64,000 bases of DNA from an uncultured Cohaesibacter sp. (GCF_963677725.1 NZ_OY782507.1:682001-746000), one strand, 5' to 3'; positions 54,012-63,167 are shown, numbered from the stretch's first letter. Made by a program: numbers and translations. The notes: a model not told the origin generated them from the letters alone.

Positions 54012-54938
54012 ATGGCACTACAGGAACAGGTGACCCTCAGCCAGGTTGAAGTCTGGTTGATGGCGACACGACCCAAGACCATTATTTTGTCAGTTGCCCC
54101 TGTGCTGCTGGCCGGATTGCTGGCGCTTAACGGCGCAGCTCCGGTTCATTGGCTGATGCTGCCTGCCATCTTGATCTCAGCGGCCTCCATTCAGATTGCA
54201 ACCAATTTGTGGAATGATGCAGCGGATGCCAGCTCCGGTCTCGACAAGGCCGCCGAACGGCTCGGCCCGCCGCGCGTCACAAGCCTTGGCCTGTTGGACG
54301 TGACCACCGTGCGCAGGGCAGCGATTTGCTTTTTATTGATGGCTGCGATTAGCGGTCTTTATCTGGTCTATTTTGGCGGCCTGCCGATACTGATCATAGG
54401 TGCGGTCGGGATTGTCTGCGCATTCGGATATTCCTCTGGCCCCTACCCCATTTCCGGCTCACCGTTCGGTGAAGTCTTCGTCATTCTGTTTTTCGGCATC
54501 ATGTCTGTGATGGGCAGCGTCTTTTTGCTGACCGGCGAATGGACATGGACGAGCTTCTGGGCCGGGTTGTATATTGGCTTGCCCGCAGCATCGGTGTTAA
54601 CGATCAACAATCACCGCGACCGGGTGGGCGATAAAGAAGGGGGCCGCCGGACATTGGCGATCCAATTGGGGCCTCTTAAAACCAAGCGCCTCTATACGGC
54701 AATGATGCTCATTTCCTGCATTGGGATGATCCATGTCTTCAATCTGATCCATCACGGGACTGTAAGCCTTGTCAGCCTTGTGGTTACGGCACTTCTTGCC
54801 GCCTATGCGCTGGCATTGCCAATCCGTAAACTGTTTCTGGCAGAAGACCACATCGGCCTCAATCAATGCCTTGTATCGACCTCCATGTTTCAGTTGGTCT
54901 GGGTCGTGGCCTTCAGCGCCATTCTCATGCTTGCATGA
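54012..54938 (+). CDS. UbiA-family prenyltransferase (MenA-like)
   Basis: A 308-residue protein with eight to nine membrane segments. ATRPKTIILSVAPVLLAG opens as in MenA. The first Asp-rich motif is NLWNDAADASSGLD and the second NNHRDRVGDKEGGRRTLA, giving Mg2+/prenyl-diphosphate binding. It resembles 1,4-dihydroxy-2-naphthoate prenyltransferase more than UbiA. No other men gene is near, so the aromatic acceptor is uncertain. Confidence 0.87.
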   Translation: MALQEQVTLSQVEVWLMATRPKTIILSVAPVLLAGLLALNGAAPVHWLMLPAILISAASIQIATNLWNDAADASSGLDKAAERLGPPRVTSLGLLDVTTVRRAAICFLLMAAISGLYLVYFGGLPILIIGAVGIVCAFGYSSGPYPISGSPFGEVFVILFFGIMSVMGSVFLLTGEWTWTSFWAGLYIGLPAASVLTINNHRDRVGDKEGGRRTLAIQLGPLKTKRLYTAMMLISCIGMIHVFNLIHHGTVSLVSLVVTALLAAYALALPIRKLFLAEDHIGLNQCLVSTSMFQLVWVVAFSAILMLA

Positions 54939-55319
54939 ACCAATTGCGGGCCTGATCCAAAGACTCATATTGGCATGGTCCACCTTGGAATGGTCCGCAC
55001 CACAGGCATCTCGGTCCCACTCTCAGTGATGGATGGCCATAAGCCAATATGGCGATGAGCGTTCCTTCGCGGTTTGCCAGACCTTCAATTTTCGCGGCGT
55101 CTCTGTGGCCTCTCAACTCGTTGGCTTAGGTGTAAATTTTTGTCATTTTGATCTAAAGCATGGCAAAAAGGGGTAAGACTTACGATCTATGGGAAAGATC
55201 GTATTGGACATGACAATCGTCAAAGATGAGCATGCCCCCCAATGGCCGTCACCAGTGTGGGCATCACATCAGACAGCTCTTTTACGCAGGCATATTGCCA
55301 GCATCAGGAAGGTTGCAAC
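54939..55319. other. Intergenic region upstream of the BASS transporter gene
   Basis: About 380 bp with no gene. It contains a perfect inverted repeat, TACGATCT (55181-55188) and AGATCGTA (55196-55203), spaced by 7 bp, about 117 bp before the transporter start, a candidate operator. Confidence 0.5.
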
Positions 55320-56207
55320 GTGAATACACCTCTCATACCTCTGGGTTTGGCACTGATCATGATTACCGTCGGACTTTCGGTTCGACTACAAGATTTCAAG
55401 GCTTTGTTTCACCAATTGCGCGCGGTCGGTGCCGGCATTGTTGCGCAAATTGTGTTTCTGCCCTTGATCGCCTTTGGCGTGGCTCTGATCACCAAGCTTG
55501 ATACAGTCTATGCAATCGGCCTGATCATTCTGGCGGCAGCCCCAGGCGGCATCACCTCGAACCTTCTGACCGTCCTGGCCCGCGGCAAGACAGCCCTGTC
55601 GATTTCGCTGACAATCATCACCAACCTTTTGGCTTTCATCACCATTCCAACCGCGTTGTCCGCTGCTTTCCTTCTGTTCCGTGAAACGGGGCTGGTTGGC
55701 ACGGAGCTTGATCTTTTTGCCCTGCCATTTGGTGAAACGGCAATCAAGGTGCTCGCGATCTCGGCCTTGCCATTGGCGATCGGCATGACCTTGCGCCATT
55801 TCCTGCCAAGGCTGGTCAAACGGATCGAGAATCCGGCGAAATTTGTGTCGTCGGCCGTGTTTGCCGCCATTGTCTTCACCTCCTTTTACAGCGAGTGGAG
55901 CAACATCACCGCTCATTGGAGCACCGTTGGCCCGGCTGTCATTCTTTTGAATGGGCTGGCCATCGGGTCCGCGCTGATCGTCAGTCAGATCTTCAAGCTC
56001 GAAACCCGTCAGGCGCTGACCATTGCCATTGAATGTGGCTTGCAGAATGTCGCTCTGGCGCTCGTGATTGCCAATTTCCTTGGCGACGGGCGCTTCATGG
56101 TGCCATCCTCGATCTATGCTCTGGTGATGAATGTCTCGGTGTTGATCCTGATCGCCGTTGGCAACCGTCTTTCCTCCAACGAAGCGGAAGCCGAGAGCAA
56201 GCGGTAA
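55320..56207 (+). CDS. Bile acid:sodium symporter (BASS) family transporter
   Basis: A 295-residue membrane protein with about nine to ten hydrophobic segments, LGLALIMITVGLSV at the N-terminus, ILAAAPGGITSNLLTVLARG (the conserved crossover segment) and IECGLQNVALALVIA near the end. Members import bile acids, pantothenate or 2-keto acids with Na+; the substrate here is open. GTG at 55320 is chosen because AGGAAGG lies 8-10 bases upstream. A longer ATG reading from 55242 is less likely. Confidence 0.88.
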   Translation: MNTPLIPLGLALIMITVGLSVRLQDFKALFHQLRAVGAGIVAQIVFLPLIAFGVALITKLDTVYAIGLIILAAAPGGITSNLLTVLARGKTALSISLTIITNLLAFITIPTALSAAFLLFRETGLVGTELDLFALPFGETAIKVLAISALPLAIGMTLRHFLPRLVKRIENPAKFVSSAVFAAIVFTSFYSEWSNITAHWSTVGPAVILLNGLAIGSALIVSQIFKLETRQALTIAIECGLQNVALALVIANFLGDGRFMVPSSIYALVMNVSVLILIAVGNRLSSNEAEAESKR

Positions 56208-56230
56208 ACGCATTGGCTGATACAAAATGA

Positions 56231-56252
56231 AGGGCCCTGATGGGCCCTTTTT
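56231..56252. terminator. Intrinsic terminator between the BASS and XRE-cupin genes
   Basis: AGGGCCC / GGGCCCT perfect stem with a TGAT loop, followed by TTTT. It sits 24 bp after the transporter stop and just before the stop of the convergent regulator gene. Confidence 0.88.
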
Positions 56253-56263
56253 CATATCTGGCA

Positions 56264-56869
56264 TTAGAAGGATGGCGGCGTACAGGCGCTGATACAAAGG
56301 CAAGGCTCTGCCCCTTTGTTGCGAAAGCGGTGGGGCAAGGCGCTGTCAAAATACCAGGCATCGCCCGCGCGCAAGACCTGACGCTCCTCACCGACGGATA
56401 CTTCAAGGCTGCCAGATATCACGATGCCGCACTCTTCCCCCTGATGGCTGAGGAAAACCCGGCCTGTATCAGCGCCGGGCATCAGGGTTTCATGGAGCAT
56501 CTGGATGGCTTTCATCGGTCGGTCAGCCCCGACCAACCGGAAGGATGTCTTGCCACGACCGATTTCAACCAGATCACTGGCCTTGTAAAAATGTTTCCCG
56601 CCATCGCTCAGCTCCAGGGTGAAGAACTGTCCCATATCCATCTCAAGGCCGTCAAGAATGCGTTTGAGCGCACCGACGCTTGGATTGGCATCACCGCTTT
56701 CGATTTGCGAAATAGTGGCATTGGCGACCCCTGCCCGTCTGGCCAAGGCCCGTTGGGACAGGCCATGAGCCATGCGCACCTGGCGAAGGCGCTGGCCTAT
56801 ATCGGCACGGATGTCATCTGGCGCCGTGTCTTGATCCTGCTGACTGGTGTCCACCACGTTTGCCTCCAT
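56264..56869 (-). CDS. XRE-family regulator with cupin sensor domain (PuuR-like)
   Basis: Around 201 residues: an N-terminal HTH_3 (IGQRLRQVRMAHGLSQRALARRAGVANATISQIE, written in part) and a C-terminal cupin_2 (~110-195; HQGEECGIVISGSLEVSVG, AGDAWYFDSALPHRF). It is divergent from the transaminase gene, the usual arrangement for PuuR-like control of amine or amino-acid catabolism. The start at 56869 has AGGACGG upstream. An ATG at 56911 is in frame but abuts the inverted repeat at 56912. Confidence 0.88.
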   Translation of the reverse strand: MEANVVDTSQQDQDTAPDDIRADIGQRLRQVRMAHGLSQRALARRAGVANATISQIESGDANPSVGALKRILDGLEMDMGQFFTLELSDGGKHFYKASDLVEIGRGKTSFRLVGADRPMKAIQMLHETLMPGADTGRVFLSHQGEECGIVISGSLEVSVGEERQVLRAGDAWYFDSALPHRFRNKGAEPCLCISACTPPSF

Positions 56870-56911
56870 CAAGTTTGAACCGTCCTGCAATCCTGACGGC
56901 CTGCTGTTCAT

Positions 56912-56931
56912 CTGTTTGATATAATAAACAG
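56912..56931. promoter_or_regulatory. Inverted repeat in the regulator/transaminase intergenic region
   Basis: CTGTTT-GATATAAT-AAACAG, 6-bp arms around an A+T-rich centre that includes TATAAT. The position between divergent genes suggests the operator of the XRE-cupin regulator. Confidence 0.55.
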
Positions 56932-57047
56932 CTCCTTTTCAAATCTCAATATTTCAACATGTTAGAGCAAGCAAGATAAAGACTTGTTCATTATCCGTAA
57001 AATTCGCACAATCAAGAAAAACAAACAACATCCTTGACGAGGCGAAC

Positions 57048-58373
57048 ATGAACGAGATGTCTTCCAAACCCAATGACTTGTCCAGTTTCTGGATGCCCTT
57101 CACGGCCAACAGGGCTTTTAAGCAGGATCCACGGATGGTGGTTTCAGCCAATGGAATGCATTACAAGAGCGCTGACGGCCGCGAAATTCTCGATGGCACG
57201 GCGGGCCTTTGGTGCGTCAATGCTGGCCATAATGCCTCCCGGATCACCGAGGCGGTGCAAAGGCAAGTGGCTGAGCTCGATTATGCGCCGAATTTCCAGT
57301 TTGGGCACCCCAAGGTGTTTGAATTTGCCTCCCGCGTTGCCGCTCTGTTTCCCGAAGGCATGGATCATGTCTTTTTCACCAATTCCGGTTCTGAATCGGT
57401 TGATACAGCGCTGAAGATTGCCCTTCACTATCACCGTATGCGCGGAGATGCGGCGCGAACCCGGCTGATTGGCCGTGAGCGTGGCTATCATGGCACCGGT
57501 TTTGGTGGCATTTCAGTGGGCGGTATCGTCAAGAACCGGATGCATTTTGGCTCGCTGCTGACCGGTGTTGATCATTTGCCCCACACCCATGATCTGGCCC
57601 GCAATGCCTATTCTCGTGGCTGCCCGGACCACGGGGTGGAGCGGGCCGACGCTCTGATCGATCTTGTCACCTTGCATGACCCTTCGACCATCGCTGCGGT
57701 GATTGTCGAGCCAATGGCTGGCTCCACCGGGGTTCTGCTGCCGCCAAAGGGCTATCTCAAGCGCTTGCGCGCCCTTTGTGACCGCTATGGTATCCTACTG
57801 ATCTTTGACGAGGTGATCACCGCCTATGGTCGTTTGGGCACGGCCAGTGCTGCGGAATTTTTCGATGTGAAGCCGGACATCATCACCACGGCCAAAGGCC
57901 TGACCAATGCGGTCGTGCCTGCCGGTGCGGTGATTGTTGCCAACAAGATCTATGACTCGGCGATGGAAAATGCCGACGCGGCGATTGAGCTGTTCCATGG
58001 TTATACCTATTCGGGTCATCCGCTGGCGGCGGCGGCCGGTATCGCGACCCTCGACACCTATGCAGAGGAAGGCTTGTTCGAGCGGGCTGCGTCTCTTTCC
58101 TCCTATTGGGAAGACGCAATCCATAGTCTCAAAGGCACCCGTCATGTGATAGACTTGCGCAATCTTGGACTTGTTGGTGCCATCGAACTGGAGCCGCGCC
58201 CTGATGCACCGACCGCGCGGGCAAACGAAACCATGATCAAGGCATGGGAGAAAGGCGCAATGATACGGGTAACCGGCGACATCATCGCCCTTTCGCCACC
58301 ACTGATCATCAAGAAAGAACAGATTGACGAACTGATCGACATCATTCGCAGCGTACTGGAGTCGATTGACTGA
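57048..58373 (+). CDS. Omega-amino acid--pyruvate (beta-alanine--pyruvate) transaminase
   Basis: Class III PLP aminotransferase of 441 residues. GTAGLWCVNAGHN, FTNSGSESVDTALKIA, the Asp 254 of LIFDEVITAYGR and the PLP Lys 283 in TTAKGLTNA are intact. It is closest in pattern to beta-alanine/omega-amino-acid:pyruvate transaminases, which use pyruvate as acceptor. GAGGCG precedes the ATG. The divergent PuuR-like regulator supports a catabolic role for an amine or omega-amino acid. Confidence 0.9.
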   Translation: MNEMSSKPNDLSSFWMPFTANRAFKQDPRMVVSANGMHYKSADGREILDGTAGLWCVNAGHNASRITEAVQRQVAELDYAPNFQFGHPKVFEFASRVAALFPEGMDHVFFTNSGSESVDTALKIALHYHRMRGDAARTRLIGRERGYHGTGFGGISVGGIVKNRMHFGSLLTGVDHLPHTHDLARNAYSRGCPDHGVERADALIDLVTLHDPSTIAAVIVEPMAGSTGVLLPPKGYLKRLRALCDRYGILLIFDEVITAYGRLGTASAAEFFDVKPDIITTAKGLTNAVVPAGAVIVANKIYDSAMENADAAIELFHGYTYSGHPLAAAAGIATLDTYAEEGLFERAASLSSYWEDAIHSLKGTRHVIDLRNLGLVGAIELEPRPDAPTARANETMIKAWEKGAMIRVTGDIIALSPPLIIKKEQIDELIDIIRSVLESID

Positions 58374-58411
58374 TGGCTGATGGCTGATCGCCAATCGTCG
58401 ATAAAGTCATG

Positions 58412-59014
58412 ACCTCCCCCAGAGGGGGAGGTTTGAGACGCTTCGCTTGAACCACTAGAAGTGGTTTTGTTAGGTTTCAATAATTGGGCTTGAACATATC
58501 GGCATAGTCAGATGCCTTATCCTGCTTCTCTTGATTGCGGATATAGCGTCTGACGACCTCCTCTTGATAGCCCGTTGTTGAGACAAAGTATCCACGTGCC
58601 CAAAAGTGATATCCCTTGTAGCGACGTTTCCGGGCATATTTGTTTGCCACGTAAAGCGCCGTTTTCCCTTTCAAGAACCCCACTATATGGGCGACAGAAT
58701 ATTTGGGTGGGATAGAGATCAACATATGAACATGGTCAGGCATCAAATGCCCTTCCTCAATATGGCATCCTTTCTGAGATGCCAGTTTGCTAAATTGATC
58801 CCTCAACTCAAGCCGCAAGTCTCCGTAGAGACGCTTGGTGCGGTACTTGGACCCGAAGACCACGTGATATTTGCAGTCCCAGGTGCTGTGTGATAGGTGA
58901 TTTTTGTCCATAAAACCTCCTCGCTTGATTTCTTAAAACCACGCCAATGGTTCAAGTGAGGAGGTCTCTCAATGAAAATGTAGAACCTGTCCAGTCCTCC
59001 ACCGGAGGTGGAGG
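58412..59014 (-). mobile_element. Standalone IS200/IS605-type element with terminal hairpins
   Basis: A single tnpA gene is flanked by imperfect palindromes typical of IS200/IS605: ACCTCCCCC-AGA-GGGGGAGGT at 58412-58432 with AACCACT-AGA-AGTGGTT at 58450-58466 on one side, and CCTCCACC-GGA-GGTGGAGG at 58996-59014 on the other. No tnpB is present. Such elements insert 3' to a short target without duplication, so the true ends lie a few bases beyond the hairpins. Confidence 0.82.
58477..58911 (-). CDS. tnpA: IS200/IS605-family transposase TnpA
   Basis: A 144-residue HUH single-strand transposase: the His pair is in MPDHVHMLIS (~58-66), and the catalytic Tyr is probably in the YQEEVVRRYIRNQEKQ helix. 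YHVVFGSKYR near the start is also typical. GAGGAGG lies upstream of the ATG. The gene is intact and without a TnpB partner, as in the IS200 subgroup. Confidence 0.94.
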   Translation of the reverse strand: MDKNHLSHSTWDCKYHVVFGSKYRTKRLYGDLRLELRDQFSKLASQKGCHIEEGHLMPDHVHMLISIPPKYSVAHIVGFLKGKTALYVANKYARKRRYKGYHFWARGYFVSTTGYQEEVVRRYIRNQEKQDKASDYADMFKPNY

Positions 59015-59023
59015 TTTATTGCA

Positions 59024-59079
59024 GACATAACAAAGAAAAAGCCGGATGACATGTCATCCGGCTTTTTCTTTGTTATGTC
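59024..59079. terminator. 56-bp perfect palindrome, terminator of the agl operon
   Basis: Every base of 59024-59079 pairs with its partner (28 bp per arm, no loop in the DNA). Arms end in GCCGGATGAC / GTCATCCGGC with A and T runs outside, so either strand's RNA forms a very stable hairpin followed by U-rich sequence. It lies 8 bp after the aglK stop and 9 bp from the IS200 terminal hairpin. Confidence 0.9.
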
Positions 59080-59087
59080 GCATAAGC

Positions 59088-60200
59088 TCAGTCTTCGTCG
59101 AGCCAACGGAAAGAGCGCTCGTCTTCGGTGAAGAGATGACGCTTTTCATCCTCTGCCGTCAGGCGGACCCTTTCTCCACGAACAAATTCGTGATTGCCGG
59201 GAATTTTGGCAATCAGTGGCTCTTCACCCTTTTGCGGCGGTTCGAGATAGAGCAAGGTGACTTCACCCAGCTTTTCAACGATCCGGACTTCGCAATCATA
59301 CAATGCTTCTTCGCCGTCCTCGGCAAGACGCAGATCCTCTGGACGAACGCCAAATTTGGCCTTCTTGCCCTTGAAGTCAGCCGCACTTGGCACCTGAACG
59401 GTGAAGCCGGATTCGCCCTCTTTGAAGGACACTTTGGTATAGTCACCGGTTTCGGTGACGACACAATCATAGACATTCATGGCAGGCGAGCCGATAAAGC
59501 GGGCGACAAAGACGTTGCGCGGATTTTCATACAGCTCCATGGGTGCGCCGCATTGCTCGATGATGCCACGGGTCGACAGAACGACAATCCGGTCCGCCAG
59601 CGTCATGGCCTCAACCTGATCGTGAGTCACATAGATCATGGTCGCATCTGGCATGCTTTCATTGAGCTGGGCAATCTCGATACGAGTTGCCACGCGCAAA
59701 GCTGCGTCGAGGTTGGACAGTGGCTCGTCGAACAGGAAAACCTTGGGGTTACGGACGATTGAACGGCCAATGGCAACCCGCTGGCGCTGACCACCGGACA
59801 GAGCCTTTGGCAGGCGCTCAAGATATGGGGTCAATTGCAGGATATCGGCGGCTTTATGGACCCGTTCGTTGATCTCTTCCTTGCTCGCCTTGGCGATGCG
59901 CATGCCGAATGCCATATTGTCGAACACGGTCATGTGCGGATAAAGCGCATAGGTCTGGAACACCATTGCAATGCCACGCTTGGAAGGCGGCACTTCGTTG
60001 ACCTTCTGACCATCGATTTCCAGCGTGCCACCGGAAATGCTCTCCAGACCAGCAATCATCCTGAGCAGTGTTGACTTGCCACATCCAGAAGGGCCAACAA
60101 AGACGACAAACTCGCCTTTCTCGATTTCAAGATTGATATTCTTGAGAACCTTGGTTGAGCCATAGGCCTTTTCAATATTGCTGAGCTTCAGGCTTGCCAT
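59088..60200 (-). CDS. aglK: Alpha-glucoside ABC transporter ATP-binding protein
   Basis: MalK/UgpC-type ATPase of 370 residues. Walker [14 protein letters not shown] (~36), signature LSGGQRQRVAIGRS (~134), Walker B FLFDEPLSNLDA and a C-terminal TOBE/OB regulatory part (~240-365) are all present. The gene order permease-permease-glucosidase-ATPase equals aglF-G-A-K of Sinorhizobium meliloti, which supports the assignment. As last gene it ends in the 56-bp palindrome. Confidence 0.9.
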   Translation of the reverse strand: MASLKLSNIEKAYGSTKVLKNINLEIEKGEFVVFVGPSGCGKSTLLRMIAGLESISGGTLEIDGQKVNEVPPSKRGIAMVFQTYALYPHMTVFDNMAFGMRIAKASKEEINERVHKAADILQLTPYLERLPKALSGGQRQRVAIGRSIVRNPKVFLFDEPLSNLDAALRVATRIEIAQLNESMPDATMIYVTHDQVEAMTLADRIVVLSTRGIIEQCGAPMELYENPRNVFVARFIGSPAMNVYDCVVTETGDYTKVSFKEGESGFTVQVPSAADFKGKKAKFGVRPEDLRLAEDGEEALYDCEVRIVEKLGEVTLLYLEPPQKGEEPLIAKIPGNHEFVRGERVRLTAEDEKRHLFTEDERSFRWLDED

Positions 60201-60317
60201 CCTGTCCTCCCGTCGATTGTGTCCGTCGCAGGCGGGCCATCACAGAGCCGCCATACGACATTGGAAATGGGTTAGGCCCAGCCGCCCCGCTTTGCACCGG
60301 GGCGGTGGGTAGAAAGA

Positions 60318-61955
60318 TCACTTGAGCGCGCCAAAGAAAGCGCCGTAGGCCGACAGCTGCAATTTGCCATCTTCGATTTGTGCCACGAAATCATGGCCTT
60401 CAAGCGGCTTGATGTTGAGGCTGTCAAACGCGACTTCCTGCTCTTCCCCCACCAGGTTGAAGGCACAGAAAACCCGATCATCCCCCAACTCGCGCATGAA
60501 GGTCAGCACATTGCCTTCGGTATTGACGAACAACAGGTCACCCTTGATCAAGGCGTCATGCTGTTTGCGGAAGGCAAGCATCTGACGATAGTGATGCAGG
60601 AGCGAGTTGCTGCGGTCTTCCATCTGAGCAACTGACTTCGTCTCGTGGCTCTCACTGATCGGCAACCATGGCTTGCCAGACGTGAAGCCTGCCTGCGGTT
60701 TGTTTTCGTCCCACACCATCGGCGTGCGGCAGCCATCCCGTCCTTTGAATTTTGGCCAGAAGCGGATGCCATAAGGATCTTGCAGATTTTCAAAGGCAAC
60801 ATCGGCTTCTTCCAGACCCAGCTCTTCTCCCTGATACAGACAGACCGAGCCACGCATGGAAAGCAAAAGGGCAATCCGCATGCGATTGGCTGCCTCTTGC
60901 AGGTGGGTAGCCACCGGCCAGCGGCTGGCATAGCGTTCCACATCGTGGTTGGAGAACGCCCAGCAGGGCCAGCTGTCAGGTGCGGCATCAAACAGATCGG
61001 AGAAGACGTCATGAACGAATTTCGGATCCGGCACGCGGGATCCAAGAAAATCGAAGCCGTAGCACATATGCACTTTGTCATCACCCGACGTATAATCGGC
61101 GACGATCTCACGGCCGCGTTCTTCGTCGCCCACTTCACCGACTGCAGCTGCGGCAGGAAACTCATCGAGGACCGAGCGGAATTTCTTCAGGAATTCAATA
61201 TTTTCCGGCTGACTCTTGTCATAGAGGTGGGACTGGAATGCGTAAGGGTTGACGTTTGTGGTGGTGTTGAAGCTGCGCTTCTCTGGCGCTAGAGCCGGAT
61301 TATCCTTCAGGCTCTGGCTATGCACATAGAAATTGATGGTATCGAGACGGAAGCCATCGACACCACGCTCCAGCCAGAAGCGCGTCACATCCAACAAGGC
61401 CTGCTGCACATCCATATTGTGGAAATTGAGGTCCGGCTGGCTGGTAAGGAAATTGTGCAGGTAATATTGCTGCCGTGTCGTTTCCCATTCCCAAGACGAA
61501 CCGCCAAAGATCGATAGCCAGTTGTTGGGGGGTGAGCCATCCGGCTTGGCATCGGCCCAGACATACCAGTCAGTCTTGTCATTGTCAGCACTGGAGCGGG
61601 ATTGCTTAAACCATGGATGCTGATCGGAGGTATGGGAGAGGACGAGGTCGATCATCACCTTGATGCCCAGCTCGTGCGCTTTGACGATCAGGGAGTCAAA
61701 CTCTTCCAATGTGCCAAACATCGGGTCCACGTCACAATAATCGGAGACGTCATAGCCGAAGTCATTCATTGGTGAAGTGAAGAAAGGCGAGATCCAGATC
61801 GCGTCAACGCCAAGGGATGCCACATAAGGCAGACGCTGGGTGATGCCCTTGAGATCACCGATACCGTCGCCGTTGCTATCCTGAAAGGAGCGCGGATAGA
61901 TCTGGTAAATCACCGCTCCGCGCCACCAATCCTTGTCAATGCTGGAATTCTGCAT
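60318..61955 (-). CDS. aglA: Alpha-glucosidase (GH13)
   Basis: Cytoplasmic alpha-glucosidase of 545 residues. RGAVIYQIYPRSFQDSNGDGIGDL opens the GH13 barrel (written in part). The nucleophile Asp lies in GVDGFRLDTINF, the acid/base Glu in AAAVGEVGDEERG and the third carboxylate in FSNHDVERYASRW. It has no signal peptide, so it hydrolyses sucrose, maltose or trehalose-type glucosides after import. The start at 61955 follows CGGAAC. The upstream in-frame extension overlaps aglG and has no family-like sequence. Confidence 0.93.
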   Translation of the reverse strand: MQNSSIDKDWWRGAVIYQIYPRSFQDSNGDGIGDLKGITQRLPYVASLGVDAIWISPFFTSPMNDFGYDVSDYCDVDPMFGTLEEFDSLIVKAHELGIKVMIDLVLSHTSDQHPWFKQSRSSADNDKTDWYVWADAKPDGSPPNNWLSIFGGSSWEWETTRQQYYLHNFLTSQPDLNFHNMDVQQALLDVTRFWLERGVDGFRLDTINFYVHSQSLKDNPALAPEKRSFNTTTNVNPYAFQSHLYDKSQPENIEFLKKFRSVLDEFPAAAAVGEVGDEERGREIVADYTSGDDKVHMCYGFDFLGSRVPDPKFVHDVFSDLFDAAPDSWPCWAFSNHDVERYASRWPVATHLQEAANRMRIALLLSMRGSVCLYQGEELGLEEADVAFENLQDPYGIRFWPKFKGRDGCRTPMVWDENKPQAGFTSGKPWLPISESHETKSVAQMEDRSNSLLHHYRQMLAFRKQHDALIKGDLLFVNTEGNVLTFMRELGDDRVFCAFNLVGEEQEVAFDSLNIKPLEGHDFVAQIEDGKLQLSAYGAFFGALK

Positions 61956-62008
61956 GGTTGTTCCGTTATGTTTGTATTGTTGATTATGCAAAACAGATAT
62001 GTTTGTTC

Positions 62009-63166
62009 TTAGCCGCCCTTGACCGAACCGGCCAATAGACCGCGCACAAGATAGCGCTGGAGCGAGAAGAAGACGGTGAGCGGCACGATGATGGTAATGA
62101 AGGCGGAGGCCGTCAAAATTTCCCAGTTGCCACCGCGTGAGCCGAGCATTTCTCTCAAACGGCCCGTGAGCACCAATTGATCCTCGCCATTGCCAAGGAA
62201 AACCATGGCAACCAGAAGGTCGTTCCAGACCCACAGGAACTGGAAGATGGCAAACGAAGCGAGCGCGGGAAATGAGAGCGGCAGGATAATCTTGATGAAG
62301 ATATCAAAGTGGCTGGCCCCATCAACGCGCGCAGATTCGATAATTTCCTTCGGCAATTCCGAGATATAGTTGCGAAGCAAATAGATCGCCAACGGCAGAC
62401 CGAAACCCGTATGGGCCAACCAGATGCCCAGATAGGTCTTGGCTGGCACACCCATGAAGGCACCGACCTTGTTGTAGAGCTGGAGCAACGGGATCAGAGA
62501 CATTTGCAGCGGCACGACCAGCAAACCAACCACCACGGCAACCAGAACCGCACGGCCGGGAAAATGCATCCATGCCAGCGCATAGGCAGCAAAGGCGGCA
62601 ATCAGGATCGGGATGATCGTGGAGGGAATCGTGACGGTCAGTGAGTTGATGAAGCTACGGCCGATGCCTTCAGCGGTCAGCACTTCACGATAGTTGTCGA
62701 GCGTGAAGATCGGAGGGCTGGTGACCGTGTGGAAGACCCGCTTGCCGCGGCTGCCTTTCCACTTCTCCGGCGAGGTCAGAATATATGTCCCGTCCGCATC
62801 CACTTGGAGGGTCTGACCCTTCCTCATTTCAGCAACAGTGCCAACCTTGTAGGCTTCCGGATCCTGGGCGCGCCAACCAAAGGCCGTGACTTTGCCGCTG
62901 TTATCGGTTTCCTCAAGAATGTTGCCGCGAATGACAAAGACACCGTCTTTTTCGATCTGGGTGTCGGGACCCTTGGCGCGACCGATCAGATTTTGCTCTG
63001 AGGCAAAAAGTGCTGTCCACCAGCCAGACACGGCCAGTTGATCCTTGTCACGGATCGATGAAACGAACAGACCGATTGTCGGCATGGTCCAGAGCAGCAC
63101 CAGAAGAACAACGGAAAGATGGACTACCCACATCAAGGGCGATTTTGTTTTGGATCCCGAGATCAT
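62009..63166 (-). CDS. aglG: Alpha-glucoside ABC transporter permease AglG
   Basis: A 385-residue MalG-type permease. A first membrane segment lies at ~12-32, then a ~130-residue periplasmic loop (more than most MalG proteins but usual for AglG), then five segments with the EAA loop EIIESARVDGASHFDIFIKIILP. It starts one base after the aglF stop region, so the two permeases are probably co-translated and form the channel. Confidence 0.9.
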   Translation of the reverse strand: MISGSKTKSPLMWVVHLSVVLLVLLWTMPTIGLFVSSIRDKDQLAVSGWWTALFASEQNLIGRAKGPDTQIEKDGVFVIRGNILEETDNSGKVTAFGWRAQDPEAYKVGTVAEMRKGQTLQVDADGTYILTSPEKWKGSRGKRVFHTVTSPPIFTLDNYREVLTAEGIGRSFINSLTVTIPSTIIPILIAAFAAYALAWMHFPGRAVLVAVVVGLLVVPLQMSLIPLLQLYNKVGAFMGVPAKTYLGIWLAHTGFGLPLAIYLLRNYISELPKEIIESARVDGASHFDIFIKIILPLSFPALASFAIFQFLWVWNDLLVAMVFLGNGEDQLVLTGRLREMLGSRGGNWEILTASAFITIIVPLTVFFSLQRYLVRGLLAGSVKGG

Positions 63167-63167
63167 G

